NCBI GenBank assembly: GCA_963833885.1
Contig: CAWHZU010000001.1
Span: 62,001-126,000, forward strand
Length of the DNA: 64,000 nt
Reading direction: 5' to 3'
Source of the DNA: JASHPR01 sp963833885
Lineage (GTDB): Bacteria; Actinomycetota; Actinomycetes; Streptosporangiales; Streptosporangiaceae
Both the position numbers and the translations under genes were made by a program. The notes under the pieces were generated by a model, which was not told the DNA's origin, did no database searches, and saw only the letters and a program-made list of their open reading frames with translations. Below are positions 51,553 to 59,719 of the stretch, one piece after another. Within the stretch, counting starts at the first letter, position 1. Every line of letters starts with the position of its first letter.

Positions 51553-52563
51553 TTAGAACTCACGCTCGAGCTCGAGCAGGCGCATCGCGACGAGCTCGTT
51601 GGTCACCAGGACGTCGGCGAACTTGCCGCGCAGCGCACCGAGGATCGCTTCGGCCTTGTGCAGCCCGCCGGCCACGGCCACCACCTTCGGGATCCGGCGC
51701 AGGTCGGCGAGCTCGATCCCGATCCGGCGCTCGTGGATCGGCAGGTCGACCACGTTGCCGCTGGCGTCGAAGAACTGCCCGAGGATGTCACCGACCACAC
51801 CCATCTCGCGCAGCCGCCGGGCGTCGGCCTTGGTCAGGTACCCCATCTGCACGATCGTCGCGTCGGGCGCCGGGGTGCCGACGCCGACCAGCGCCTGCTC
51901 GACGCTGCAGGCCTGCTTCAGCACCTGCTGGATGGTCGGCTCCGCCCGCAGCGCGGCCGCGAGCGACGGCGTCGACGCGACGATCGGTGAGGGGATGACC
52001 GTGGCGGTCGTCACCTCGGTCTCGCCCGCGGCGTCGCCCTTGGAGGACAGGATCGTCTGCAGATACCCGTCCACTCCGCCGGTCAGCGTGACCATGTGCA
52101 CCGGCCCGACCGCGCCGAAGTTGGCGGCCGCGATGACCCGGGACACGGTCTCGCCCCAGCCGACGCCGAGGCTGCCGCCGGGCCGCAGGTGGGTGCTCAT
52201 GAACTGCGCCCCGCCCAGCCCGAGCCTGGCGTTCAGCACGTGATGGTCCGCAGGCTCGCGTTCGTGGTCCGGGACCACCAGCGCCTCGGCCAGGCCGAAG
52301 GTCCGGCGTAGCTGCCCGCTCAGCTCGAACGCGTCAAGGTGCTCGGCGTTGAGGTTGATCGAGACCAGCCCGACCCGGCGGGCCCGCTCCAGCATCCGGC
52401 CGACCGATGCGCGGGAGACCGAGAGCCGCCTGGCGATCTCATCCTGAGTGAGCTCGTCCTTGTAGTAGAACCAGGCCACTCGGAGCAGCAGTTCCTCCGG
52501 GCCCCGCCGGCCTGCCTCGGCTACCTGGATGCCCTCCGGATAACCAGCGGCCCGCCGCGCCAC
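51553..52563 (-). CDS. SorC/DeoR-type sugar-binding transcriptional regulator
   Basis: A 336-residue regulator of the SorC family. The N-terminal HTH is LLRVAWFYYKDELTQDEIAR then RLSVSRASVGRMLERARRVGLV (residues about 26-67). The C-terminal part is the SorC sugar-phosphate-binding domain: GGAQFMSTHLRPGGSLGVGWGETVSRVI, LTGGVDG, and GNVVDLPIHERRIGIELADL followed by KVVAVAGGLHKAEAILGALRGKFADVLVT, the usual end of the family. It lies 6 bases after the DSD1-type gene on the same strand and starts with GTG. These regulators usually act on their own operon with a phosphorylated sugar or related ligand. Confidence 0.9.
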   Translation of the reverse strand: MARRAAGYPEGIQVAEAGRRGPEELLLRVAWFYYKDELTQDEIARRLSVSRASVGRMLERARRVGLVSINLNAEHLDAFELSGQLRRTFGLAEALVVPDHEREPADHHVLNARLGLGGAQFMSTHLRPGGSLGVGWGETVSRVIAAANFGAVGPVHMVTLTGGVDGYLQTILSSKGDAAGETEVTTATVIPSPIVASTPSLAAALRAEPTIQQVLKQACSVEQALVGVGTPAPDATIVQMGYLTKADARRLREMGVVGDILGQFFDASGNVVDLPIHERRIGIELADLRRIPKVVAVAGGLHKAEAILGALRGKFADVLVTNELVAMRLLELEREF

Positions 52564-52569
52564 CGCTGG

Positions 52570-53736
52570 TCACCCCCGCTGCAGCGAGGTCAGGAAGCCG
52601 CTGTGGCCCGGCCCGCGCGGGAACACCGGCCACACGTTGACGACCTGTCCGCCGCTGACCGCGAAGATCACGTCGTACAGGTTCACCGTGGTCGGCGCGT
52701 ACCCGCTGACCAGCTGCACCCGGTCGCCGACGCCGGCCTCGAACCGCTCGTCGATGTCGAACTGCGCGTGCTCCTCGGCGTAGAACTTGGCCACGTAGTC
52801 ACGGCCCAGCATCGGCGGCGTCACGTAGTCGATCCCGATCGACTTGCGCCCGGCGTCCAGGATCACCCGGTCGCCGTGCCGCGCGACGATCGTGGACGCC
52901 ACGGTCAGCGAGACCTCGAAGTCCGTGGTCAGCCTGTCGTGAAAGGCGTCCATGAACGCGTATGAACCCGCCTGCAGCTCGGTGACGGCCGGATGGCGGC
53001 CGGTGATGTCGTACGTGCCGGTGCCGCCCCCGGACAGCGTCCCGGCCGGCAGTCCCGCCCCGCGCATCAGCTCCAGCGCCGCGGCCGCCTGGTCCATGGC
53101 CTCGGTGGCCATCCGGACCCGCTTGGCGCGGTCCGGCACGGACATGCAGTGGCCCTCGTAGGCCTGGATCCCCTTCAGCTGCAGGCCCGGTGCGGCGTGC
53201 ACCTGCTCGGCGAGGCGCAGTGCCTCCTCTGCCGACCGGGCGCCGCAGCGCTCCATGCCCACATCGAGCTCGACCAGGACGCCGATCTCCGTGCCGGCCT
53301 TGGCGGCCGCCGCGGACAGCGCGTCGATGTTCCCCGGGTCGTCAACGGCCAGGGTGAGGTCGACGTGCGCGGCCAGCGCCGCGGCCACGGCCAGCTTTTC
53401 GGTGGGGATGACCTGGTTGGCGATCAGGATGTCGGTCACTCCGGCCGCGGCCATCGCGGCGGCCTCCCACACCTGCGCCACGGTCACGCCGATCGCGCCG
53501 GCCGCCACCTGCATCAGCGCGATGTCCGGCGACTTCTGCACCTTCGTGTGCGGGCGCGACCGTGCGGACTGACCCTCGAGCGCCTTCATCAGCACATCGA
53601 TGTTGCGCTGCAGCGCGTCAACGTCGACGATCAGCGCCGGCGTGGGAAGGGCGTCGGCCGGTTCCCCGACGTGACGTCCGTACTGATCCGTCACTCGCTC
53701 CCCGGCCCGCAGCCAGGGCTCACGCCAGTCGCTCAC
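52570..53736 (-). CDS. DSD1-family PLP enzyme (D-threonine aldolase/D-serine dehydratase type)
   Basis: A 388-residue PLP enzyme with an alanine-racemase-like N-terminal barrel and the metal-binding C-terminal domain of the DSD1/D-threonine aldolase group. The PLP Lys is in ARSRPHTKVQKSPDIALMQV (about residue 65). Other landmarks: TPALIVDVDALQRNID, ELDVGMERCG, and LSGGGTGTYDITGRHPAVTELQAGSYAFMD (phosphate-binding loop). The metal site near the end is EEHAQFDI with SGYAPTTVNLYDVIFAV. Such enzymes cleave or dehydrate D-beta-hydroxy amino acids such as D-threonine or D-serine. It is followed by a SorC regulator, so a hydroxy-amino acid or sugar-derived pathway is possible. Confidence 0.9.
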   Translation of the reverse strand: MSDWREPWLRAGERVTDQYGRHVGEPADALPTPALIVDVDALQRNIDVLMKALEGQSARSRPHTKVQKSPDIALMQVAAGAIGVTVAQVWEAAAMAAAGVTDILIANQVIPTEKLAVAAALAAHVDLTLAVDDPGNIDALSAAAAKAGTEIGVLVELDVGMERCGARSAEEALRLAEQVHAAPGLQLKGIQAYEGHCMSVPDRAKRVRMATEAMDQAAAALELMRGAGLPAGTLSGGGTGTYDITGRHPAVTELQAGSYAFMDAFHDRLTTDFEVSLTVASTIVARHGDRVILDAGRKSIGIDYVTPPMLGRDYVAKFYAEEHAQFDIDERFEAGVGDRVQLVSGYAPTTVNLYDVIFAVSGGQVVNVWPVFPRGPGHSGFLTSLQRG

Positions 53737-53785
53737 CAGGCACTCACCGCCTCTTCCGCCAGCCTCGACGTCTTTCTATCAAGGC

Positions 53786-53802
53786 TTGCACATATGTCAA
53801 TA
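53786..53802. promoter_or_regulatory. Possible SorC operator
   Basis: ACATATGT (53790-53797) is a perfect palindrome flanked by TTG and CAA in near-symmetry, 50 bases upstream of the DSD1 gene. On the minus strand TTGACA overlaps it and could be a -35 box. Confidence 0.4.
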
Positions 53803-53871
53803 GCATGAGCGCATGCTCACCCTGGCCAAGTGGGCAACGTACGGTACGGTACGGCGCGGCCGGGCGCCGAT

Positions 53872-53909
53872 CACTGGCCCGCGTGCTGCTCACTGGCCCG
53901 CGTGCTGCT
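53872..53909. repeat. 19-bp tandem duplication across the STAS stop codon
   Basis: CACTGGCCCGCGTGCTGCT occurs twice in direct tandem (53872-53890 and 53891-53909). The stop codon of the STAS gene lies at the junction. Just before it, ACGGTACGGTACGG is a second short repeat. Confidence 0.85.
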
Positions 53910-54249
53910 CACGCCCGGTCGGCAGGCGCTCGTCGGCGAAGACGACTCCGGGCATGTCGTCCCAGCCCAGGATCTGCAGAATCCGGCTCAGCCGGTCCGG
54001 CACCGCGTGCAGGGTCAGGTGCCGCGGCACGGAGTCCCCGGCGTCGGCCTCGGTCACGCAGACGATCGCGCGGAGACCGGCGAGATCGCAGAACTCCACC
54101 CCGGACAGGTCGATGTGGACGTCGCCGCGCGAGTCCAGGGCGGCGAGGCCCCGCACCAGGCGCCGGTAGCTGGACTCGTCGATCTCCCCGGCGATGACCA
54201 GCCCCGGCACGCCGTTCGCCGGGGTGATCCGCAGCGCGTCGTCAGCCAT
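53890..54249 (-). CDS. STAS-domain protein (anti-anti-sigma type)
   Basis: A 119-residue single STAS domain. It opens with LRITPANGVPGLVIAGEIDESSYRRLVRGL (residues about 6-35), then DVHIDLSGVEFCDLAGLRAIVCVTEA (about 46-71). The latter corresponds to the STAS motif in which SpoIIAA-type proteins carry a phosphorylatable Ser or Thr (D-x-S-G-V-x-F-x-D-S/L). Here Leu replaces the phospho-Ser after Cys-Asp, so regulation by phosphorylation in the usual way is doubtful. Ends with LSRILQILGWDDMPGVVF. No sigma factor or anti-sigma gene is next to it. ATG at 54249 fits the domain start. Confidence 0.83.
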   Translation of the reverse strand: MADDALRITPANGVPGLVIAGEIDESSYRRLVRGLAALDSRGDVHIDLSGVEFCDLAGLRAIVCVTEADAGDSVPRHLTLHAVPDRLSRILQILGWDDMPGVVFADERLPTGREQHAGQ

Positions 54250-54408
54250 GGTGCGCCGGGCCGCCCGGGTATCCGCGCCCGCTGGGCGGCATACCCCGCA
54301 CGGGGTGACCAAGCCTTTTCAAGCACCTGCCCGATCTCGATGACGACCTACCGCCGAGCATATGCCCGGGTCCGGTCCCTGAGGGGTGCCCAGAGGAATG
54401 CCGCGGGC

Positions 54409-55803
54409 TCAGCCGCGCCAGCCGCCGGGATCCACGCCGCCCGGCACGGGCGCGGCGGCGTCGTAGGGGAGCCGGGTGTAGGTATGCGAGGCCAGGTCGA
54501 GCGCGACGATGCGGCTGTCCTCGCCGCGCACCGGGCGCAGCGGCTCCCCGGCAAAGTAGCCGTCGACACCGGTCCAGACCCCGTCGTGGACCTGACGGAA
54601 GCGGTGCGCAAGGCTGCCGGAGCCGGCCGCGCGGAACTCGAGCACGCTGGCCGCCCCGCCCGGCCCGGCCACGACGCTCACCAGGAACGCCATTGGCCCC
54701 CAGTACCAGGTCCCGACCAAGCCCAGTGCGTCCCGGGCCACGCCGGCGGCGGCCCACTCGGGCCGCACCGGCGGGTCGTTTTCGGCCAGGATCCGCAGCA
54801 GGTCGGCCGCGAACGCCGGCCCGCTGGACGGGGTCGTCGAGTTCGACAGCTTGATGGCCGCGTCGCCGGTGGCGGCGTCGATCCGCAGCACACCGGTAAA
54901 CCCGGGCATCGAGCCGGTGTGCCCGTAGCTGCGGCGGCCGCCGGAATTCCAGAGCTGCAGCCCGAGCCCGTAGCCGAGCTCCCACGGCTGGTCTGGCTCG
55001 TCGGAGATCGCGACCGGCCGGCGCATCTCGGCCAGGGTGGCTGGGTCGAGCAGCGTGCCCCGTGCGGGCCCCGCGCCGGCCAGGAACCCGGCCCAGCGGG
55101 CCAGGTCGGTGACGGTCGTCCACAGCTGGCCAGGCCCCATCGCCTCCGCGTCGTGCTCTGGCTCGGGCAGCAGCAGATCGGCGTGCGGATGCACGGCGAA
55201 ACCGGTCGCGTGCGGCGGCTGCGGCCGGACCGTGGTCCGGGTCATGCGCAGCGGCGCGAGCAACTCGTCCGCGATCACGTCATACCAGGGCCCGCCGCGT
55301 ATCCGGGCTATCAGCTCACCGAGCAGCGCGTACCCGACGTTGGAGTAGTGGTACTGCCAGCCTGACGGCAGCCGCCGCGCATCCGGGCCCAGCGACTGCG
55401 CCGCCAGCGCCTCGAACGGCGACCCGGCCGTCCGCTCCCACCACGGCCCGGCGGTCTCCGCGCGCAGCCCGGAGGTGTGCGACAGCAGCTGGCCGACGGT
55501 CAGCCCGCCCGCGCTGCCTGCGTCCGTCACGTGCCGTCCGACCGGGTCCGACAGCTCGACCCGACCCTCGTCGCGAAGCCGCAGCACCGCCACGGCGACG
55601 AACGTCTTGGTGATCGACCCAGCCCGGTACTGCACGTCCGCGTCGGGCACCGGCCCCGACGTGCCGCCGATCCGGCCGCGCCCGGCCGACCAGACCAGCT
55701 CGCCACCGCGGACAAGGCCAGCGGCCACCGACGGCAGCCGGTGAGCCGCCTGCTCTTCTGCCAGCCGCGCGGCCAGCAGCCGTCGCATGCGCTCATCGGT
55801 CAC
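54409..55803 (-). CDS. Serine hydrolase, beta-lactamase class C/penicillin-binding-protein family
   Basis: A 464-residue member of the serine beta-lactamase-like family (AmpC/EstB/DD-peptidase fold). The SxxK motif is in YRAGSITKTFVAVAVLRL (about residue 63), the Y-x-N equivalent in YHYSNVGYALLGELI (about 153) and the H-T-G motif in SYGHTGSMPGFTG (about 300). LLSHTSGLR is the conserved omega-like segment. No signal peptide is seen, so it is probably cytoplasmic. A C-terminal ~110-residue beta-rich domain follows, as in many actinomycete esterase/peptidase members. Ester or peptide substrate is more likely than beta-lactams. Confidence 0.88.
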   Translation of the reverse strand: MTDERMRRLLAARLAEEQAAHRLPSVAAGLVRGGELVWSAGRGRIGGTSGPVPDADVQYRAGSITKTFVAVAVLRLRDEGRVELSDPVGRHVTDAGSAGGLTVGQLLSHTSGLRAETAGPWWERTAGSPFEALAAQSLGPDARRLPSGWQYHYSNVGYALLGELIARIRGGPWYDVIADELLAPLRMTRTTVRPQPPHATGFAVHPHADLLLPEPEHDAEAMGPGQLWTTVTDLARWAGFLAGAGPARGTLLDPATLAEMRRPVAISDEPDQPWELGYGLGLQLWNSGGRRSYGHTGSMPGFTGVLRIDAATGDAAIKLSNSTTPSSGPAFAADLLRILAENDPPVRPEWAAAGVARDALGLVGTWYWGPMAFLVSVVAGPGGAASVLEFRAAGSGSLAHRFRQVHDGVWTGVDGYFAGEPLRPVRGEDSRIVALDLASHTYTRLPYDAAAPVPGGVDPGGWRG

Positions 55804-55922
55804 GCCCGCCTACGCTAGGCCGTCCCCGGTTTCTGTGTAACCCCCGGGTGCGTCAGACTGGGCGATGGGGCCCGGGACTGTGCCGGGCCCGTCCAAACGG
55901 TGGGTGTACCGAGAGGATCGCA

Positions 55923-58316
55923 GTGCCCTACAAGATCCCCGAACGCGACGTCATCGCGATCGTCGACGCGCCGCCGACTCCGGTGGCGCTGCTGGCTCCG
56001 GGCGGGCGGTTCGTCGCGCTCATCCACTATGAGTCGCATCCGCCGATCGCCCTGCTGGAGCGCCGTTACCTGCGGCTGGCCGGAATCCGCGTGGACCCAG
56101 TGCTGGCCGGTCGCCAGCGGGTGCGCCGGCTGACCGGCCTTTCGGTGCTCCGGCTCGCCGACGGGATCGAGCGGCCCGTGGCGTTGCCGGACGGGGCACA
56201 GGTGAGCGTCCCGGCGTGGTCGCCCGACGGCCGGTCGTTCGTGTTCACCATGGACGAGGCCGATGGCATCGGCGTGTGGGTGGGCGACGCCGAGTCGGCG
56301 ACGGCACGGCAGGTACCCGGGCTGCGGGTCCGCGACGTGCTCGGCGGTGACCCGCTGACCATCGGTGCCGCGGCCAGGTGGACCCGGGACGGCGGCTCGC
56401 TGCTGGCGCTCGGTGCGCCAGGGGATCCCCCCGACCTGCCCGAGGCACCGCTCGAACCGCGCGTCGAGGAGACCGCGGGCAAGCGGTCGCAGATGGCGAC
56501 CTACCAGGATCTGCTGCGCACTTTCGCCGACGCGGACGCGTTCCAGGCGCTGGCCACCACGGTTCCGCTCCGGGTCGAGCCCGGCACCGGGGCGGTGAAG
56601 GAGCTCGGGCCGCCAGGGCTCTACCAGCGGCTGTCCGACTCCCCGGACGGCGAGCACCTTCTGGTGCACCAGGTGCGGCGGCCCTTCTCGTTCCGAGTTC
56701 CCTACCACTACTTCACGCGCAGCGTCGAGGTCTGGTCGGCCGAGGGCGAAGTGGAGCGCGTGGTCGCCGAGCTCGGCGTCAGCGACGAGGTACCGCGGCA
56801 GGGGGTGCCGACCGGACCTCGGCAGGTGTCCTGGGCGGAACGGGCGCCGGCCACGTTGCTCTGGACCGAGGCGCTCGACGGCGGCGACCCGGTGGCTACG
56901 GCCGAGCACCGCGACCGCGTGATGCGGCTGGCCGCGCCGTTTGCCGGGGAGCCGGAGCGCGTGCTCGACGTGCAGCACCGCTGCCTTGGCTGGCTCGACC
57001 TGGACGAGCCGTATCAGGTACTGCTGACCGAGCACGACCGCGATCGCCGGTGGCTGACCACGTGGATGTGCGACCTGGCCGATCCGGAACGCCGGCGGAT
57101 CCTGTTCGACCACTCCATGGACGACGCCTACGCCGACCCTGGCTCGCCGCTGATGACGACCAGACCCGATGGCAGCCGGACCGTGCTGCAGGACGGTTCA
57201 ACGATCTACCTGCGCGGCGACGGGTCGACGCCGGACGGGGACCGGCCGTTCCTCGACCGCCTCGACCTGGTGACGATGGAGCAGGAACGGCTGTACCGGA
57301 GCCCGGCGGACGGCCTGGATCACGTGATGGGCTTCCCCGCCGCGCCCGCCCCAGCTGACGGCGAGCTGGGGGCGCCGCCACCGCGACCCGAGATCCTGCT
57401 GTCGCACGAGAGCAACAGCGAGCCGCCGAACCTCTACGTCGCCGCGCTGGACAGGGGGAAGGGGGAAGGGGAGGTGGGCGGGGTCCGGGCGCTGACCGCC
57501 TGGCCGGACCCGCACCCGCAGCTGACCGCGATGCACAAGCGGCTGATCGTGCACGAGCGCGGCGACGGGGTGCAGCTTTCCGGCATGCTGCACCTGCCGC
57601 CGGGTTACGACCCGGCCACCGGCGGCCGTCTGCCGCTGCTGATCTGGGCCTATCCGCTGGACTACGGCGACCCGGCCATGGCGGGTCAGGTCCGGGGCAG
57701 CAGCCAGCGATTCACCAGACTGAACGCCCTGGAGCCGACGTGGTTCGTGCTGCGCGGCTACGCGGTGCTCTCGAACGCCACGATGCCGGTGATCGGCGAT
57801 CCCGAGACAATGAACGACACCTTCATCGAGCAGGTCACCGAGTCCGCCCGGGCGCACGTACAGGCCCTGGACGAGATGGGCATCGTGGACCGGTCTCGGG
57901 TGGTGGTCGGCGGGCACAGCTACGGCGGGTTCATGACCGCGAACCTGCTGGCGCACACCGACCTGTTCACCGCGGGGATCGCCCGCAGCGGCGCGTACAA
58001 CCGGACCCTGACGCCGTTCGGCTTCCAGGCCGAGCGGCGCAGCTTCTGGGAGGCACCCGCGGTCTACGACCAGCTGTCGCCGTTCCGCTACGCCGACAGG
58101 ATCACCGCACCGCTGCTGCTCATCCACGGCGAGCAGGACAGCAACTCGGGCACGTTCCCGATCCAGTCCGAGCGGCTCTACCAGGCGATCCAGGGCAACG
58201 GCGGGATCGCGCGGCTGGTGCTGCTGCCGTACGAGAGCCACGGTTACCTGGCCCGCGAATCGGTGCTGCACGTGCTCGCCGAGCAGTTCGACTGGCTGCA
58301 GCGCTGGTGCGGCTGA
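55923..58316 (+). CDS. S9 prolyl-oligopeptidase-family serine peptidase
   Basis: A 797-residue peptidase with an N-terminal beta-propeller (residues about 30-540) and a C-terminal alpha/beta-hydrolase domain. The catalytic Ser is in VVGGHSYGGFMTANLLAH (about 663), Asp in LLIHGEQDSNSGTF (about 738) and His in YESHGYLARE (about 772). The AVLSNATMPVIGD and RSGAYNRTLTPFGFQ segments match the glutamyl-aminopeptidase-like S9 subgroup. GTG at 55923 is the best start. In-frame residues 513-520 (GKGEGEVGG) come from the 25-bp repeat that also occurs at 41957-41981. It has no signal peptide, so it should act on peptides in the cytoplasm. A hairpin follows. Confidence 0.93.
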   Translation: MPYKIPERDVIAIVDAPPTPVALLAPGGRFVALIHYESHPPIALLERRYLRLAGIRVDPVLAGRQRVRRLTGLSVLRLADGIERPVALPDGAQVSVPAWSPDGRSFVFTMDEADGIGVWVGDAESATARQVPGLRVRDVLGGDPLTIGAAARWTRDGGSLLALGAPGDPPDLPEAPLEPRVEETAGKRSQMATYQDLLRTFADADAFQALATTVPLRVEPGTGAVKELGPPGLYQRLSDSPDGEHLLVHQVRRPFSFRVPYHYFTRSVEVWSAEGEVERVVAELGVSDEVPRQGVPTGPRQVSWAERAPATLLWTEALDGGDPVATAEHRDRVMRLAAPFAGEPERVLDVQHRCLGWLDLDEPYQVLLTEHDRDRRWLTTWMCDLADPERRRILFDHSMDDAYADPGSPLMTTRPDGSRTVLQDGSTIYLRGDGSTPDGDRPFLDRLDLVTMEQERLYRSPADGLDHVMGFPAAPAPADGELGAPPPRPEILLSHESNSEPPNLYVAALDRGKGEGEVGGVRALTAWPDPHPQLTAMHKRLIVHERGDGVQLSGMLHLPPGYDPATGGRLPLLIWAYPLDYGDPAMAGQVRGSSQRFTRLNALEPTWFVLRGYAVLSNATMPVIGDPETMNDTFIEQVTESARAHVQALDEMGIVDRSRVVVGGHSYGGFMTANLLAHTDLFTAGIARSGAYNRTLTPFGFQAERRSFWEAPAVYDQLSPFRYADRITAPLLLIHGEQDSNSGTFPIQSERLYQAIQGNGGIARLVLLPYESHGYLARESVLHVLAEQFDWLQRWCG
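57458..57482 (+). repeat. 25-bp purine-rich repeat, copy 2, inside the S9 gene
   Basis: Identical over 25 bases to 41957-41981. The reading frame passes through as GKGEGEVGG in a surface-type loop between propeller segments. Confidence 0.8.
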
Positions 58317-58331
58317 CCTCTGACAAGAAAT

Positions 58332-58378
58332 GTCACCCGGGGGCCCGGCGGTCCACAGGCCGGGCCACTCCGGGTGAC
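58332..58378 (+). terminator. Terminator after S9 peptidase
   Basis: A two-part hairpin: GTCACCCGG (58332-58340) pairs with CCGGGTGAC (58370-58378), and GCCCGGC (58343-58349) with GCCGGGC (58359-58365). It begins 15 bases after the stop. Confidence 0.65.
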
Positions 58379-58570
58379 GGGGCGCGGCAGTGCCGGATTT
58401 GCGGGAGCAGGACAGGTTCCGGCGGGCCCTCGGCCGCGCTTGCGTACTAAGAACACCGCAGCAAAGTGCAGCCAGGCTGAGTTTCGTCTGCAGATTGTCT
58501 GGACGTCTGGACGCCGAGGCCTGCCGCGCGGCGGCCGGACTGGGCAGCCCGGCCAGTCGCGTTACCGGGA

Positions 58571-58585
58571 GTTAACATTGTCAAC
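58571..58585. promoter_or_regulatory. Probable TetR operator
   Basis: GTTAACATTGTCAAC is a near-perfect 15-bp inverted repeat ending 27 bases before the TetR-type start at 58613, consistent with self-repression. Confidence 0.5.
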
Positions 58586-58612
58586 ACCTCGTTGCTGCTG
58601 CACTATGAAGCC

Positions 58613-59266
58613 GTGACACAGACTCGCGTCAGCCGGGCCGGCTACCACCACGGTGACCTGCCCAACGCGCTCGCCGACGCGGCGACCAACCTGGCCCGCA
58701 GCGGCGGCCCGGAGGCGGTCGTGCTCAGGGAGGCGGCCCGCCAGGTCGGCGTCTCTGCCGCCGCGGCTTACCGGCACTACGCGGGGCACGGCGAGCTGCT
58801 CGCGGCGGTCAAGGACCGAGCGCTCGATGCGCTGGCCGACGCCATGCAGGATGGCCTGGACGGCGGGGAGCGGCTGGCCGATCCCGCCGCCGACGCAGTG
58901 CGCCGGTTCACGAACCTGGGCCGCGCCTACGTCGGCTTCGCCCTGGCTAATCCGGGCCTGTTCCACACCGCCTTCTGCCGCCCGCAGGCCGGGCGCACCG
59001 AGGGCGAGGTGACCGCGCGGATCGCGGCCACTCGTCCGTACCAGATTCTGTCCGTGTCCCTGGACGAGCTCGTCGCCGCCGGCCTGCTCAACCGCGCGCG
59101 CCGAGCGGTCGCCCCGATCGCGTTCTGGGCGGCGGTGCACGGCCTGGCTACCCTGCTCGTCGACGGGCCGCTGGCGGCGATGACTGAGCAGGAGCAGAAC
59201 CTGGCCATCCAGCGCACCCTGGACATCCTCATCGAGGGCATCGGCTCGACGCCGCACCCCGCGTAG
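58613..59266 (+). CDS. TetR-family regulator
   Basis: A 217-residue TetR repressor. The HTH region reads YHHGDLPNALADAATNLARS then GPEAVVLREAARQVGVSAAAAYRHYAGHGELLAAV (residues about 10-65), a form typical for TetR_C_33-type proteins. The C-terminal part, AVRRFTNLGRAYVGFALANPGLFHTAFC and then LVAAGLLNRARRAVAPIAFWAAVHGLATLLVDG, is the matching ligand domain. GTG at 58613 is the best start; a TTG at 58592 would extend it by seven residues. No divergent target gene lies next to it. An inverted repeat just upstream suggests self-control. Confidence 0.88.
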   Translation: MTQTRVSRAGYHHGDLPNALADAATNLARSGGPEAVVLREAARQVGVSAAAAYRHYAGHGELLAAVKDRALDALADAMQDGLDGGERLADPAADAVRRFTNLGRAYVGFALANPGLFHTAFCRPQAGRTEGEVTARIAATRPYQILSVSLDELVAAGLLNRARRAVAPIAFWAAVHGLATLLVDGPLAAMTEQEQNLAIQRTLDILIEGIGSTPHPA

Positions 59267-59377
59267 TCTCGGGGATTCCGCCAGCCGGGCCTGTCCATCC
59301 GCGCCGTTCGCGTTCGTCGTCATGGCGACCGGCTGCTGCAGGCCGGGACAACCGGACCCTGGAACCCTGGAGGAACC

Positions 59378-59719
59378 ATGAAGTACCTGCTGCTGATCTG
59401 CGCTGACCAGGACCTCGAGCTGACCGCCGAGGAGCAGGCGGAGATCGGGCCGACGATGGATGCCTGGCTGAAGGACGTCGACGGCCGCGGTGTGCGCCTG
59501 TTCGGCAACCAGATCCGCCCGGTCAGCGACGCCACGACCGTGCGCATGCGCGGCGGTGACGTGCTGGTCGCCGACGGCCCGTTCGCCGAGACCAAGGAAC
59601 AGATCGCGGGCTTCGACATCATCGAGTGCGACGACCTTGACGAGGCGATCGACGTGGCGTCCCGGCACCCGGTGGCCAGGTTCGGATCCATCGAGGTGAG
59701 GCCGTTCTGGACGGAGTGA
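59378..59719 (+). CDS. YCII/DGPF-domain protein
   Basis: A 113-residue protein of the YCII-related (DGPF) family. MKYLLLICADQDLELTAEEQ starts it; the conserved D-G-P-F motif is in VADGPFAETKEQIAGFDIIE (residues about 66-85), and the end is ASRHPVARFGSIEVRPFW. DGPF proteins are the standing partners of ECF42-type sigma factors, whose gene follows here with a GTGA overlap. Their exact role, possibly in sensing or as enzymes of the regulon, is not established. AGGAGG lies directly upstream of the ATG. Confidence 0.92.
   Translation: MKYLLLICADQDLELTAEEQAEIGPTMDAWLKDVDGRGVRLFGNQIRPVSDATTVRMRGGDVLVADGPFAETKEQIAGFDIIECDDLDEAIDVASRHPVARFGSIEVRPFWTE

Noticed and set aside
53836..53854. ACGGTACGGTACGG as a CRISPR-like or satellite repeat
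   Set aside because: Only two to three units of six bases with no spacers; just a short slippage repeat.
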